NCBI GenBank assembly: GCA_030426085.1
Contig: JAUHYW010000049.1
Coordinates: forward strand, 1 to 64,000
DNA length: 64,000 nucleotides
Reading direction: 5' to 3'
Origin: a bacterium
GTDB taxonomy: Bacteria > Myxococcota_A > Bradymonadia > UBA7976 > UBA1532
Part shown: piece after piece, positions 19,970 to 28,662 of the stretch
How the letters are laid out: the number at the start of each line of letters is the position of its first letter
How positions within the stretch are numbered: the first letter of the stretch is position 1
Made by a program: the position numbers and the translations under genes
The notes under the pieces: model-generated
Told to the model about the DNA's origin: nothing
Database searches by the model: none
Seen by the model: only the letters and a program-made list of their open reading frames with translations

Positions 19970-21589
19970 TCACTCGGATTCGCCGGTCGGGTCGGGGTCT
20001 TCGCCGGCGGCGAGGCGCAGCGCCGGCTGGTCGAGGCGGGTCCGGACCACCGAGTCGGCGGATTCGATCTGGGCGTCGTCCACCTCGAACTCGGGCAGCG
20101 TGCTGCGGTCTTCGCCGACCATGTCCGGCTCGTCGATGTCGGGTTCGGTCGCCGGGGTCGACGGGGCCGATGGGGCCTCGGGGTCGGCCCGCAGCAGGGG
20201 GTCGGTGCCCGGGTGGTCGGCGTCGTCGAACAGGAAGTCGGGCAGCAGCTCGTCGGTGACCATGACCGGCAGCGCGGCGACCGCTTGCAGCCCGGGGTCG
20301 ACGTTGGGCAGCTCGGCGACCACCCCCGGCTTCTGGTTGCGGCGCAGGATGTCGATGGTCTCGTGGCTGTGCATCAGCTCGCTGTTGGTCATGCGCAGCC
20401 GGGTGTTGAGCACCTGGATGAAGCTCCACATGAGCTTGACCGAGAGCTTGGGGTCGGCCCGCATCAGCTCGTAGAACTGGCTGCGCTCGATGGCGAGCGC
20501 CTTGACCGGCTCGATGGTGCGCGCGGTCGCCGAGCGGGGCGCCTTGTCGACCATCGCCATCTCGCCGAAGTGGCCCCCGGGGCCGAGGTCGGCGAGGTGG
20601 ATGTCTTTCTTGGTGATGCGCACCCGGCCGTCGAGGATGACGTAGAAGGTCTCGCCCCGGGTCTCTTCTTCGAAGATCAGCTCGCCGCCCTTGAACTTGC
20701 GGGCTTCGGTGAGGTTCATCACCTTCACCAGGTCGCGGTAGCCGAGGTACTTGAACAGCGGCAGCACCCGCAGGGTGTCGAGCTTCTGCTTGACCTCGGT
20801 GACCCGCTTCTTCTGCTGGTCGCTGTCCCGGGCGACGACGGCCCGCACGACCACGGCGGTGATGTTGTCCTTGCCCCCCGATTCGTTGGCCAGCCGGATG
20901 AACTGCTCGGGGATCTCCTTGACGTTGTCCGCGGTGAGGTAGCTGCGGGTGACGTCGTCGTCGAGGTAGCACGACAGGCCGTCGCTGCAGAGCAGGTAGT
21001 TGTCCCCGGGCAGCACGTCGAAGTCGAAGGTGTCGACCTCGACGGTCTCGTAGACCCCCACCGCCCGGGTCACCGCGTTCTTGTACGGGCTGTCGAAGGC
21101 GTCCCCCGGCTTGAGCCGGCCCCGCTTGATCAGCTCGTTGATCAGCGAGTGGTCTTCGGTGAGCTGGTGCACCTGCCCGGCCCGCACGAGGTAGATCCGG
21201 CTGTCGCCGACGTGGCCGATGAAGCCCCGCTTGTTGGCGACGAGCATCATGCTGAGGGTGGTGCCCATGCCCCGCTTGTCGGGGTTCTCCTGCGCGAGGT
21301 GGAAGATGCGGGCGCAGGCCTGCTCGATGGACGAGGCGATGAGCCGGATGAGCGCCTGGCGGCCGCCGGCGGTCTCTTCGCGGACGTAGTTCTCGACGAC
21401 GTCCCGGTGCTCGGCGATGACCCGGCGCACCTCGCGCACCGCCATCGACGAGGCGACCTCGCCGGCGGCGTGCCCCCCCATGCCGTCGGCGACCACGAAG
21501 AGGTTCAACTTCTTGTCGACCAGGAAGTTGTCTTCGTTGTGGTCTCGGGTGCGGCCGACGTCCGTCGCCGCCCAGAAGCGAACCTCCAT
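19970..21589 (-). CDS. PP2C-type protein phosphatase fused to a cyclic-nucleotide-binding domain
   Basis: The N-terminal ~245 residues are a PPM/PP2C Ser/Thr phosphatase with all metal-binding motifs: RTRDHNEDNF, VVADGMGGHAAGE, GHVGDSRIYL, CSDGL and SGGKDNIT. It is followed by a CAP/cNMP-binding domain (FKYLGYRDLVKVMNLTEA to RSQFYELM) with a good phosphate-binding cassette (FGEMAMVDKAPRSATA). An acidic, probably disordered tail ends the 539-residue chain. The fusion implies phosphatase activity gated by a cyclic nucleotide or another small ligand. I chose the ATG at 21589 because the domain begins directly after it; a TAGAAG box five bases upstream suggests a leaderless transcript. An in-frame ATG at 21673 is the alternative. 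Confidence 0.92.
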   Translation of the reverse strand: MEVRFWAATDVGRTRDHNEDNFLVDKKLNLFVVADGMGGHAAGEVASSMAVREVRRVIAEHRDVVENYVREETAGGRQALIRLIASSIEQACARIFHLAQENPDKRGMGTTLSMMLVANKRGFIGHVGDSRIYLVRAGQVHQLTEDHSLINELIKRGRLKPGDAFDSPYKNAVTRAVGVYETVEVDTFDFDVLPGDNYLLCSDGLSCYLDDDVTRSYLTADNVKEIPEQFIRLANESGGKDNITAVVVRAVVARDSDQQKKRVTEVKQKLDTLRVLPLFKYLGYRDLVKVMNLTEARKFKGGELIFEEETRGETFYVILDGRVRITKKDIHLADLGPGGHFGEMAMVDKAPRSATARTIEPVKALAIERSQFYELMRADPKLSVKLMWSFIQVLNTRLRMTNSELMHSHETIDILRRNQKPGVVAELPNVDPGLQAVAALPVMVTDELLPDFLFDDADHPGTDPLLRADPEAPSAPSTPATEPDIDEPDMVGEDRSTLPEFEVDDAQIESADSVVRTRLDQPALRLAAGEDPDPTGESE

Positions 21590-21786
21590 GCCGGCTTCTA
21601 TCCCCGTGCAGACGTGGTCGAGGTCGTGCGCGGTCCGCGCACATCGTTCCGTCGGGTTTAACACCGCTGCCAAGCAGGATCCAGAAGCTTGGCGCGCCGA
21701 GCCCGCTCGGGGCCCGCGGGGCCGGCTCGACTGGACGGGGCGGGCCCCGCGTGGTGATCATCGAGCGCGACCCGGAGAGGACGCCG

Positions 21787-23040
21787 GTGATCCCGACTTC
21801 GATGGACCCCGACGGCTGCGGCCGGCCCCGCGCGGCGCGGCTGGCCGAGTACAGCGCCCGGCTGTGGGCCCCCGCCGTGGCGGTGGCGCCCGCCGAGGCG
21901 GGCGGTCGGCTGACCCGCCTGCTGGACGCGGCGCTGGCCGAGGTGACCGACGGCGCCACCCGGCGCGCGGCGCTGCGCGGGTGGCGCCGGTGGCGCACGC
22001 TGTCGACCGGGCCCCACGTCTGCCCGACCTACGGGCCGCGGTTCCTGGCGATGGATCGCATCTACACCGCCGGCGCCCCGCCGGAGGCGGTGCCCATCGT
22101 CGGCGCGTGGTCGGGCATCCCGTTCAACAACGGGGCCCGCCCGATGCATCTGGTGTTCGCCGGCCCGCTCGATCGGGTCGTCGCGCCCGACAGCCGGACC
22201 GCGCGCCGGGTCCGGGGCGAGGGGCGCCGTCGGCGCGCGGTGGAGTACCGGATCCCGCTGGGGTCGGGGCGCGACCGCCACCGGCTGGTGTACGGGGCGC
22301 CCGTGCCCCGGGCGCTGCCCGCCGTGCTCGACGATCTGCGCCCCGCGGCCCGGGCGCTGGTCGCCGATCCCGAGCCGGGCGAGCACTCGACGTGGGCCCT
22401 GCGCACGGTGGCCCGCATTCAGTCCCGGGTGCTGGGCCGGCCCATCGTGTCGATCGACGTCAACCGGCTGCTCACGGCGTATCTGCTCGAGGTGGTCGAG
22501 GACGCGGGGCACCCGGTCGGCCGGCTCTTCAGCGACCGGGTCTTCCGGGCGCGGTGGTGCGCCCGGCTGCCCGATGATCCGTGGTTCGTCGCCGGGGCGC
22601 TCGACCGCCGGGGGCGCCCCCGGGTGGAGACGGTCCGCTGCGTCGGCGATCACCTCGTCAGCCGCAGCCGGCGGTGGCCGATCGCGCCGGGCACGGTCGC
22701 CCGGCTGCTGGCCGAGCGCGCCCTGTGCCCGGGGCTGGTGCTGGTCTATGCGGTCCTGGTGGGCGTCGAGGGGGTGCGCTGCCTGGGCGGCGAGCGGCAG
22801 GCGGTCTATCTGGTGCGCTTCGCGTCGGCCTGGCGGGCGCTGGGGCTGCCGGTGCCGCGTCGGCCGGGGCCGATCGACATCTCGGGGCAGGCGCGCGACG
22901 CGCGGGGCGCGCCGGTGTTTCCGTTCGATCTGGCCCTCGACGGGCGCCGGGTGCACGAGGTCGTGCCCGACTCGACCCCACTGGCCGCGCTCGGGCTCGA
23001 GACCTCGCCCCGACCCATCGGCAGCGGAGGATCCCCATGA
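21787..23040 (+). CDS. Unrecognised protein, first gene of the ATP-grasp cassette
   Basis: The 417-residue product starts at a GTG behind GAGAGG; a GTG at 21751 in the same frame is possible. I recognise no family. It is soluble, Arg/Ala-rich and alpha/beta in appearance, with conserved-looking phrases PTYGPRFLAMDRIYTAG, WSGIPFNNGARPMHLVF and SIDVNRLLTAYLLEVVEDAG. Its stop overlaps the ATG of the first ATP-grasp gene (ATGA), so the two are made in step. By context it may prepare or carry the substrate of the ligases (inference). It is transcribed away from the phosphatase gene. Confidence 0.8.
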   Translation: MIPTSMDPDGCGRPRAARLAEYSARLWAPAVAVAPAEAGGRLTRLLDAALAEVTDGATRRAALRGWRRWRTLSTGPHVCPTYGPRFLAMDRIYTAGAPPEAVPIVGAWSGIPFNNGARPMHLVFAGPLDRVVAPDSRTARRVRGEGRRRRAVEYRIPLGSGRDRHRLVYGAPVPRALPAVLDDLRPAARALVADPEPGEHSTWALRTVARIQSRVLGRPIVSIDVNRLLTAYLLEVVEDAGHPVGRLFSDRVFRARWCARLPDDPWFVAGALDRRGRPRVETVRCVGDHLVSRSRRWPIAPGTVARLLAERALCPGLVLVYAVLVGVEGVRCLGGERQAVYLVRFASAWRALGLPVPRRPGPIDISGQARDARGAPVFPFDLALDGRRVHEVVPDSTPLAALGLETSPRPIGSGGSP

Positions 23041-24041
23041 CGCCGTCACCGCGCGCGCCGTGTCCGGTGGTGCTGGTGCACCCGCCGGCCCACTGCCACC
23101 TGGGCTGGGCCGGCGAGGCCGATCTGCCGGCGCTGGTCCGGGCGCTGGCGCTGCGGGGCTGGACGCCGACGGTGTGGCGGGTCGCCGACGCGGCGGATCT
23201 CGCCCGGCGGCTGGCCGGCGCGCCCCCGGCGCTGTTCTGGCCCAACGGGTATGTGATCGACGACGGGCACGGGGCCCGCTCGCTGCCCGCTCTGTTGGCC
23301 GAGGCCGGGCGGCCGCTGGTCGGCTCGGGGGCGGCGGCTCTGGCCCTGATGCTGGACAAGCCGCGCTGTCAGCGGGCCCTGGCGGCGGCGGGGGTGCCGG
23401 TCCCGGTCCACGCGGTGGTCGAGGGGCCGGTCGACGCCGAGGCGCTGCGGGCCGCCGGTCTGCGCCCGCCGGTCATCGTCAAGCCGGCCGATCTGTGCGG
23501 CAGCGTGGGCATCGACGGGGACGCGGTGTGCGCCGATCTGGGCGCGGCCGCGGCCCGGGCCGGGCGGCTGGCGGCGGACTTCGGGCGGGTGATGGTCGAG
23601 GGCTTCCTGCCGGGGGCCGATCTGACCGTGGCCGCGCTGTGGCGCGACGGGCGCTGGCAGACCACGGCCACCTGGTATCGGGTCGCCGATCGCCCGCCCG
23701 ATCGCTGCCCGCTCGACCGCCGCTCGCGGCTGCTGCCCTGGGGCGGGGTCAAGCGCATGGCGCCGGTCGTCGATCGGGGGCTGCTGGCGCAAGCGGCGGC
23801 GCTGGCCCCCCGGGTCTGCCGGGCGGTGGGAGCCCGGGGCGTGACCCGCTTCGACACCCGCCCCGACGCCGAGGGCCGGCTGCGGGTGTTCGACGTCAAC
23901 GGCATGCCGGCCCTGGCCTGGCCCGATGGGGTCCTGGTGCAGCAGATGCTGACCGCGCGGGGGCACGACTTCGAGGTCTTCGCCGATCTGGTCGACGACA
24001 TCGCCCGCGCGGCGGCCCGGCGCTGGCCCGTGGGCGGTTGA
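23037..24041 (+). CDS. ATP-grasp ligase 1 (D-Ala-D-Ala-ligase-like)
   Basis: A 334-residue ATP-grasp enzyme of the group that activates a carboxylate as acyl phosphate and joins it to an amine. It has a ligase-type N-terminal domain, a P-loop-like strand VIVKPADLCGSVGID (about 146-160, nucleotide Lys149), the central VMVEGFLPGADLTVAAL (186-200) and a magnesium-site segment RLRVFDVNGMPAL (281-293). The last resembles the EVN motif of D-Ala-D-Ala ligases with Asp for Glu. The start lies behind GGAGG. Overlap with the upstream gene and proximity to a second, different ATP-grasp gene suggest a two-step ligation pathway. Substrates unknown. Confidence 0.82.
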   Translation: MTPSPRAPCPVVLVHPPAHCHLGWAGEADLPALVRALALRGWTPTVWRVADAADLARRLAGAPPALFWPNGYVIDDGHGARSLPALLAEAGRPLVGSGAAALALMLDKPRCQRALAAAGVPVPVHAVVEGPVDAEALRAAGLRPPVIVKPADLCGSVGIDGDAVCADLGAAAARAGRLAADFGRVMVEGFLPGADLTVAALWRDGRWQTTATWYRVADRPPDRCPLDRRSRLLPWGGVKRMAPVVDRGLLAQAAALAPRVCRAVGARGVTRFDTRPDAEGRLRVFDVNGMPALAWPDGVLVQQMLTARGHDFEVFADLVDDIARAAARRWPVGG

Positions 24042-24044
24042 CGG

Positions 24045-24078
24045 GGCATCGGCCCCGCGGTAGAGCAGAGCCGATGCC
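24045..24078 (+). other. Stem-loop between the two ATP-grasp genes
   Basis: GGCATCGGC (24045-24053) and GCCGATGCC (24070-24078) form a perfect 9-bp stem around a 16-base loop, starting 4 bases after the stop of ligase 1. There is no U-tract, so partial termination or mRNA-end protection is more likely than full termination. Confidence 0.5.
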
Positions 24079-24123
24079 TGCCCGCCCCTCCCCACCGCCG
24101 CCTCCCCCCGGCCGGGCGCGCCC

Positions 24124-25335
24124 GTGAGCCGCCTGCTGATCGTCGGCGGGGGGCCGTTCCAGCTCGATCTGATCCACGCCGCCCGCCGCATGGGGCTGTC
24201 GACGGTCGTCGTCGACGGCCGGGCCGTGGCCCCGGGGCTGGCGGCGGCCGATCACGGCGAGGTGGTGGACATCGTCGACGGGCCGGCCGTGGTCGAGGTG
24301 GCCCGCCGCCACCGGGTCGCGGGGGTGGTCTCGGGGGCGTCGGACGCGGCGCTGGTGGGGGTCGCGGCGGTCGTCGACGCGCTGGGCCTGCCGGGGCCGT
24401 CGTCGGCGGTGGTCGATCGGTGCCACGACAAGCTGGTCGCCGCCCGCGCGGTGCGCGCCGCCGGGCTGCCCTGCCCCGAGACCGAGCCGCTGCCCGAGGG
24501 CGCGCCGGTCGAGGCGGCGATCGCGGCGGTGGGCGGGTTCCCGCTGGTGGTCAAGCCGGCGAGCGCGGCCGGCGGGCGGGGGGTGAGCCTGCTGGACGGG
24601 CCGGGCGGCTTCGACGGGGCGCTGGCCAAGGCCCGGCGCCACGGGTCGGGGGCCCTGGTGCAGCGGCGGGTCCGGGGGCGCTCGCTGGGGGTCGAGGCGT
24701 TCTTCTGGCGGGGCGCGCCGGTGGAGGCGTTCGTCATCGAGGACCACTACGCCCGCCCGTTCGTCTCGCCGGTGGGGCACGGGGTGCCGGCGGCGGTCGA
24801 GCCGGCGCTGGCGGCCCGGGTCCGGGCGGCGGTGGCCGCCTGGGGCGCGGCGCTGGCGCTGTCGGATGGGGCGGCCAACTTCGATCTGCGGGTCGAGGGC
24901 GGGGTGCCGACGCTCATCGAGGTCAACCCCCGGCTGGGGGGCAGCTCGATCAGCCAGCTCATCCGGGCCGGGTTCGGGGCCGATCCGGCCGCGGCGGCCA
25001 TCGCCTGCGCGCTGGGGCGGTCTCCCCTGCCCCACCTGAAGCGCCGCGCCCAGCGGGCGGTGGCCTCGCGGCTGTTCGTCGGCCGGGGCCGGGGCCCGGT
25101 GCGGGTGCAGGGCGATCCCCTGGCGCCGTGGCGCGGCGGCGATACGCTCGAGCTGGTCCTCGACGTGGCCCCCGGCGCGCCGGCCCCCCTGGCGGTGGAC
25201 GAGTTCTCGCTGCTGGGCCGCTGCCTCGTCGCCGGGCCCGACCTCGCCGCCGCCACCCGCCGGGCGGCCGACATCGCCCGAGCCGTCGAGGCGGCCGTCA
25301 CCTGCCCTGAGCCGACCGGGGAGCCCCGCCCATGA
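24124..25335 (+). CDS. ATP-grasp ligase 2 (carboxylate-amine ligase, PurK/CarB-like)
   Basis: The 403-residue product begins at a GTG with a Rossmann-like MSRLLIVGGGPFQLDLIHAA start, as in PurK, CarB and L-amino-acid ligases. The ATP-grasp core is complete: LVVKPASAAGGRGVSLL (141-157), GALVQRRVRGRSLGVEAFF (176-194) and the magnesium-binding LIEVNPRLGGSSIS (264-277). The C-terminal 90 residues fit the cap domain of biotin-dependent-carboxylase-like ligases. It belongs to a different ATP-grasp subfamily from the preceding gene. Its stop overlaps the next ATG by four bases. Confidence 0.87.
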   Translation: MSRLLIVGGGPFQLDLIHAARRMGLSTVVVDGRAVAPGLAAADHGEVVDIVDGPAVVEVARRHRVAGVVSGASDAALVGVAAVVDALGLPGPSSAVVDRCHDKLVAARAVRAAGLPCPETEPLPEGAPVEAAIAAVGGFPLVVKPASAAGGRGVSLLDGPGGFDGALAKARRHGSGALVQRRVRGRSLGVEAFFWRGAPVEAFVIEDHYARPFVSPVGHGVPAAVEPALAARVRAAVAAWGAALALSDGAANFDLRVEGGVPTLIEVNPRLGGSSISQLIRAGFGADPAAAAIACALGRSPLPHLKRRAQRAVASRLFVGRGRGPVRVQGDPLAPWRGGDTLELVLDVAPGAPAPLAVDEFSLLGRCLVAGPDLAAATRRAADIARAVEAAVTCPEPTGEPRP

Positions 25336-26900
25336 AGCCGAGCGATCCCGACACCATCGGCGCCTTCTTCGACGCCGACACCCGCCGCAAGGGGCACGAC
25401 GCCGATGTGCTGCTGGGCACCGTCACCGAGGACGGCGCGGTCGTGCGCCACCGCGATCGGCTGGAGAAGGCCCACCTCGATCGGGTGCTGCCCCGGCCGG
25501 CGGGGCGGCGGGTGCTCGATCTGGGCGGGGGCGCGGGGCGCATCACGTTCTGGCTGGCCGATCGTGATCCGGCCGCGGTGCGGGAGGCGGTGCTGGTCGA
25601 CGTCAGCGCCGAGCTGCTGGCCGCCGCCGAGGCCGAGGCCGGGCGGCGGGGGCTGCCGCTGACGGTGATCCACGGGTCGGTGACCGATCCGCTGCCGGCG
25701 GCGGTGGTGGGCGAGGGCTTCGATCTGATCGTGCTGTTCGGGGTGGCGGGCTACCTGGCCGACGAGGCGGTCGATGTGCTGGTCGACCGGGTGGCCGACG
25801 CGCTGGCCCCGGGGGGGCTGGTGGTGTTCAAGGAGCCGGTGACCACCGACGGGGTCCTGCGCTTCGACGAGCGCTTCGCCGACGACGGCGCGCCGGTCTA
25901 CCGCTTCGCCTATCGCCCCCGCGGGTGGTACGCCCGCCGCTTCGCCCGCCGGCTGCGGTCGACGTATCGCAGCCCGACCTGCGCCCACTTCTTCCCGTGG
26001 TTCCTGGGGGGCACCGAGGGCGCGGTCGAGGCGACGAACAAGGCCGCCGAGGGCCGCTGGCTGGACGCGCTGGGGCCGGCGCTGGCCCGGCTCGATCCGC
26101 TGTTGCAGGCGGCCGAGGACGCGGTGCGGGGCGATGACCGCTTCGCCCGGCTGCTGGCGCCGGTGCCGGTGGTCCAGGATCTGTGCCTGTTCGCGGCGGT
26201 GGCCCCGGCCGACGCCGAGGCGGCGGCGGCGCCCGATCTGAGCGTGGTGGTCATCGCCTTCGACGAGGAGGACTGCCTCGAGCCGGTGGTCGACGAGCTG
26301 CGGGCGGCCCTCGACGGCGCGGCCGGGCTGCGGTGGGAGATCGTGGGGGTGGACGACGGCAGCACCGACGGCACGCCGGCCATCCTCGATCGGCTGGCGG
26401 CGCTCGATCCGTGTATCCGGGCGGTGCATCAGCCGAACAAGGGCATCGGCGGCGCGCTGCGCGCCGGCTTCGATCACGCCCGGGGGGGGCATGTGACCTG
26501 GGTGCCGGCCGATGGGCAGATCGCGCCGGAGACGGTGCTCGAGCTGTACCGCCGGCGGGGCGAGGGGCCGATGCTGACGACGGTGTATCGCACTCGGGCC
26601 GATCACTGGATGCGCACGGTCATCTCGCGCACGCTGAATACGATGATCCGGGTGAAGACGGGCGAGGTGGCCAAGAGCGGGGGCAACTACCTGTTCTCGC
26701 GGGCGGCGTGGCTCGAGCACGGGCCGCGGGACGACGACTCGATGATGATCAGCACGGCGTTCAGGCAGAGCCTGCGGGCGGCGGGCACCCCGCCGATCGA
26801 GGTGGAGATTCACTGCCGGGCCCGGGTCGGCGGGCGGTCGAAGGTGCTCAACCCGCGCACGATCCTGCGCACGGCGGGGCAGCTCCTCAAGATGGGCTGA
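25332..26900 (+). CDS. Methyltransferase-glycosyltransferase (GT2) fusion
   Basis: A 522-residue two-enzyme protein. Residues 40-290 are a class I SAM methyltransferase (motif I VLDLGGGAGRITFWLA at 61-76, acidic post-motif LVDVSAE, motif with LAPGGLVVFKEP). Residues 303-522 are a GT-A family 2 glycosyltransferase resembling polyprenyl-phosphate sugar synthases: LSVVVIAFDEEDCLEPVV, DDGSTDGTP (341-349), NKGIGGALRAGFDHA (369-383) and WVPADGQ where the DxD-like motif lies. No membrane segment is seen. Translational coupling to ligase 2 suggests that the ligated product is methylated and glycosylated, or transferred to a lipid carrier (inference). Confidence 0.88.
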   Translation: MKPSDPDTIGAFFDADTRRKGHDADVLLGTVTEDGAVVRHRDRLEKAHLDRVLPRPAGRRVLDLGGGAGRITFWLADRDPAAVREAVLVDVSAELLAAAEAEAGRRGLPLTVIHGSVTDPLPAAVVGEGFDLIVLFGVAGYLADEAVDVLVDRVADALAPGGLVVFKEPVTTDGVLRFDERFADDGAPVYRFAYRPRGWYARRFARRLRSTYRSPTCAHFFPWFLGGTEGAVEATNKAAEGRWLDALGPALARLDPLLQAAEDAVRGDDRFARLLAPVPVVQDLCLFAAVAPADAEAAAAPDLSVVVIAFDEEDCLEPVVDELRAALDGAAGLRWEIVGVDDGSTDGTPAILDRLAALDPCIRAVHQPNKGIGGALRAGFDHARGGHVTWVPADGQIAPETVLELYRRRGEGPMLTTVYRTRADHWMRTVISRTLNTMIRVKTGEVAKSGGNYLFSRAAWLEHGPRDDDSMMISTAFRQSLRAAGTPPIEVEIHCRARVGGRSKVLNPRTILRTAGQLLKMG

Positions 26901-26903
26901 GGC

Positions 26904-28616
26904 TCAGCGGGCCCGGCGCAGCGCTTCGAGCATCGGGTCGCCCGGCGCGAGGGCGTCGGCCCGGTCGAGCGCGAAGTCGATCAGCGGCCCGGGGCCCTGC
27001 ACCCGCACGAGGTGGGCCGCGAGCTGGGCGTAGTGGAACGCGGCCTGCCGCCGGGCGTCGTGGTCGGCGGAGCGGTCGAGCGGGGCGAAGGCGACCTTCA
27101 GCGTGTCGATCCCGGGCCAGCCGGCGTCGGGCGCCAGGGTGAGCCCCACCGGGCGCAGGCGGGCGGCGAGCGGGCCGAGGCGGTGCATCTCGACCCCCGG
27201 CTCGTAGCGGTCGGCGGGGCCGGCGAAGCCCGCGGGGAAGCGGTTGAGGGCCTCGGCGGCCCCCGGGTGGGTCGCCCGCAGCCGGTCGCGCTGCCAGCCG
27301 CTCTCGACCCGGCCCCGGAAGATGGGCGCGACGTCCGGCCGGGCCCCGTACAGCGCCCGCAGGCCCCAGGTCTGGAAGGCGGTGGCGTAGTCGCTGGAGA
27401 TGAAGGCCCCGTCGGGCGGCACCTCGGCCAGCCGGGCCCGGGCGGTCTGCTCGGCCGAGCGGCTGCCCCGCCGGTTGCCGGGGTCGAGGTGCGGGGCGCA
27501 GATGAGGATCGCGATCGGGAAGACGATGCCCAGCCACCGGCGGGGGTGTTCGGGCAGCGCGTCGAGGGCGATCACGATCAGCCCGATGGCGGCGACGCCG
27601 GCCCCGGCGAGGTAGCCTCCGAGGTCGGGGTTGGCCAGGTCGAGGGGGTAGATGACGCGGGAGGCGACCGGGATGACGACGGCGGCCAGCGCGGCCAGGG
27701 CGACGGCGCGCCGGGCGCGCACGAGGGGGCCGATACCGGCGAGCAGGGCCCCGAAGAGCAGCACCGCGGCGATGGGGCCGGTCTCGCCGATGCCGAAGCC
27801 GGCCAGGGTCGCGATGTTGTCGGCGATGGGCGTGCTGTCGGCGGGGGCGAGGCCCCGGGTCCAGTCCCGGGCGCTGATCATGCTCCAGATCGCGCCGGGG
27901 GTGTCGGGGCGGCCCCAGCCGACGACGCCGCCGGCGGTGGCCCGCAGCGGCAGGTAGAGGTAGGCGGCGAGCCCCAGCGCCCCGGCCGGGATGGCCAGCG
28001 CGAGGGCCTTCGCCGGGGCCGCGGCCCGGCGCAGGCCGACGGCCATCGCCCACAGCGCCAGCGGCACCATGAAGAGCCCGATGAGGCTGTGGTTGGCCCC
28101 GGCGAGGCCGAAGGCGAGCGCCAGCGCGGGCAGGGCCCGGTCGTCGCCCCGGGCCACCCGCAGCGCGAGGCCGGCGCAGGCCACCGTCAGCAGGAGCTGG
28201 AGCCCGTAGACCTCGGCCCGGGCCGCCTGGAGCCAGATCGCGGGGATAACCGCCGGCAGCAGCGCGGCCGAGGCCACCGCCCACCGGGGCAGGTCGGGCG
28301 CGGTCCGGCGCAGGATCCGGTAGGCCAGCGCGAGGGCCCCGGCGACCGCGAGGCCGCTGAGCAGGTTGGCCCGGAAAGCCAGATCGCCCACCGGCACCAG
28401 CGTCTGGGCGGCCCGGGTCAGCAGCGCGTGCAGCGGGTGGCCCGGCGGGTGGGAGAGGCTGAGGCGCCAGCCGACGGCGGCGAACTCGGCGGTGTCGTGC
28501 CAGTGCAGGCCGGGCAGCGCGGTCCAGGCGAAGAGGGCCCCGCTCAGCAGGGCCACGAGGCCGGTGGCGCGGGCCTCGTCGGGCGGGGGCTGCGGCGATG
28601 TATCGGATGAGGGCAC
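26904..28616 (-). CDS. DUF2723 / TMEM260-type multispan membrane protein
   Basis: A 570-residue membrane protein with about ten hydrophobic segments followed by a soluble C-terminal domain. The first loop carries the family hallmark HDTAEFAAVGWRLSLSHPPGHPLH, close to the D-[TS]-[GA]-E-F...HPPGYP signature. This family has a GT-C-like fold; eukaryotic TMEM260 is an O-mannosyltransferase, and bacterial members are often proposed glycosyltransferases. I start it at a GTG (28616) because a TACCCT box ends six bases upstream, implying a leaderless message; starts up to 28670 would overlap the divergent gene. It converges with the methyltransferase-GT2 gene with 3 bp between stops. Confidence 0.82.
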   Translation of the reverse strand: MPSSDTSPQPPPDEARATGLVALLSGALFAWTALPGLHWHDTAEFAAVGWRLSLSHPPGHPLHALLTRAAQTLVPVGDLAFRANLLSGLAVAGALALAYRILRRTAPDLPRWAVASAALLPAVIPAIWLQAARAEVYGLQLLLTVACAGLALRVARGDDRALPALALAFGLAGANHSLIGLFMVPLALWAMAVGLRRAAAPAKALALAIPAGALGLAAYLYLPLRATAGGVVGWGRPDTPGAIWSMISARDWTRGLAPADSTPIADNIATLAGFGIGETGPIAAVLLFGALLAGIGPLVRARRAVALAALAAVVIPVASRVIYPLDLANPDLGGYLAGAGVAAIGLIVIALDALPEHPRRWLGIVFPIAILICAPHLDPGNRRGSRSAEQTARARLAEVPPDGAFISSDYATAFQTWGLRALYGARPDVAPIFRGRVESGWQRDRLRATHPGAAEALNRFPAGFAGPADRYEPGVEMHRLGPLAARLRPVGLTLAPDAGWPGIDTLKVAFAPLDRSADHDARRQAAFHYAQLAAHLVRVQGPGPLIDFALDRADALAPGDPMLEALRRAR

Positions 28617-28649
28617 CCTCCGAGGGTACTGCACCGGGGGCCGATGGAC

Positions 28650-28655
28650 TATCCT
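28650..28655 (+). promoter_or_regulatory. -10 box of a probable leaderless promoter
   Basis: TATCCT ends seven bases before the ATG at 28663, so transcription should begin at or next to the start codon. The divergent gene has TACCCT (28628-28623) six bases before its GTG. The -35 regions are weak. Confidence 0.5.
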
Positions 28656-28662
28656 GCGCGGC

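Noticed and set aside
24050-24080. A GGTAGAGC phrase like a tRNA D-arm after ligase 1
   Set aside because: No T-loop GTTCGA sequence, anticodon stem or acceptor stem is present; the phrase is the loop of a plain hairpin.
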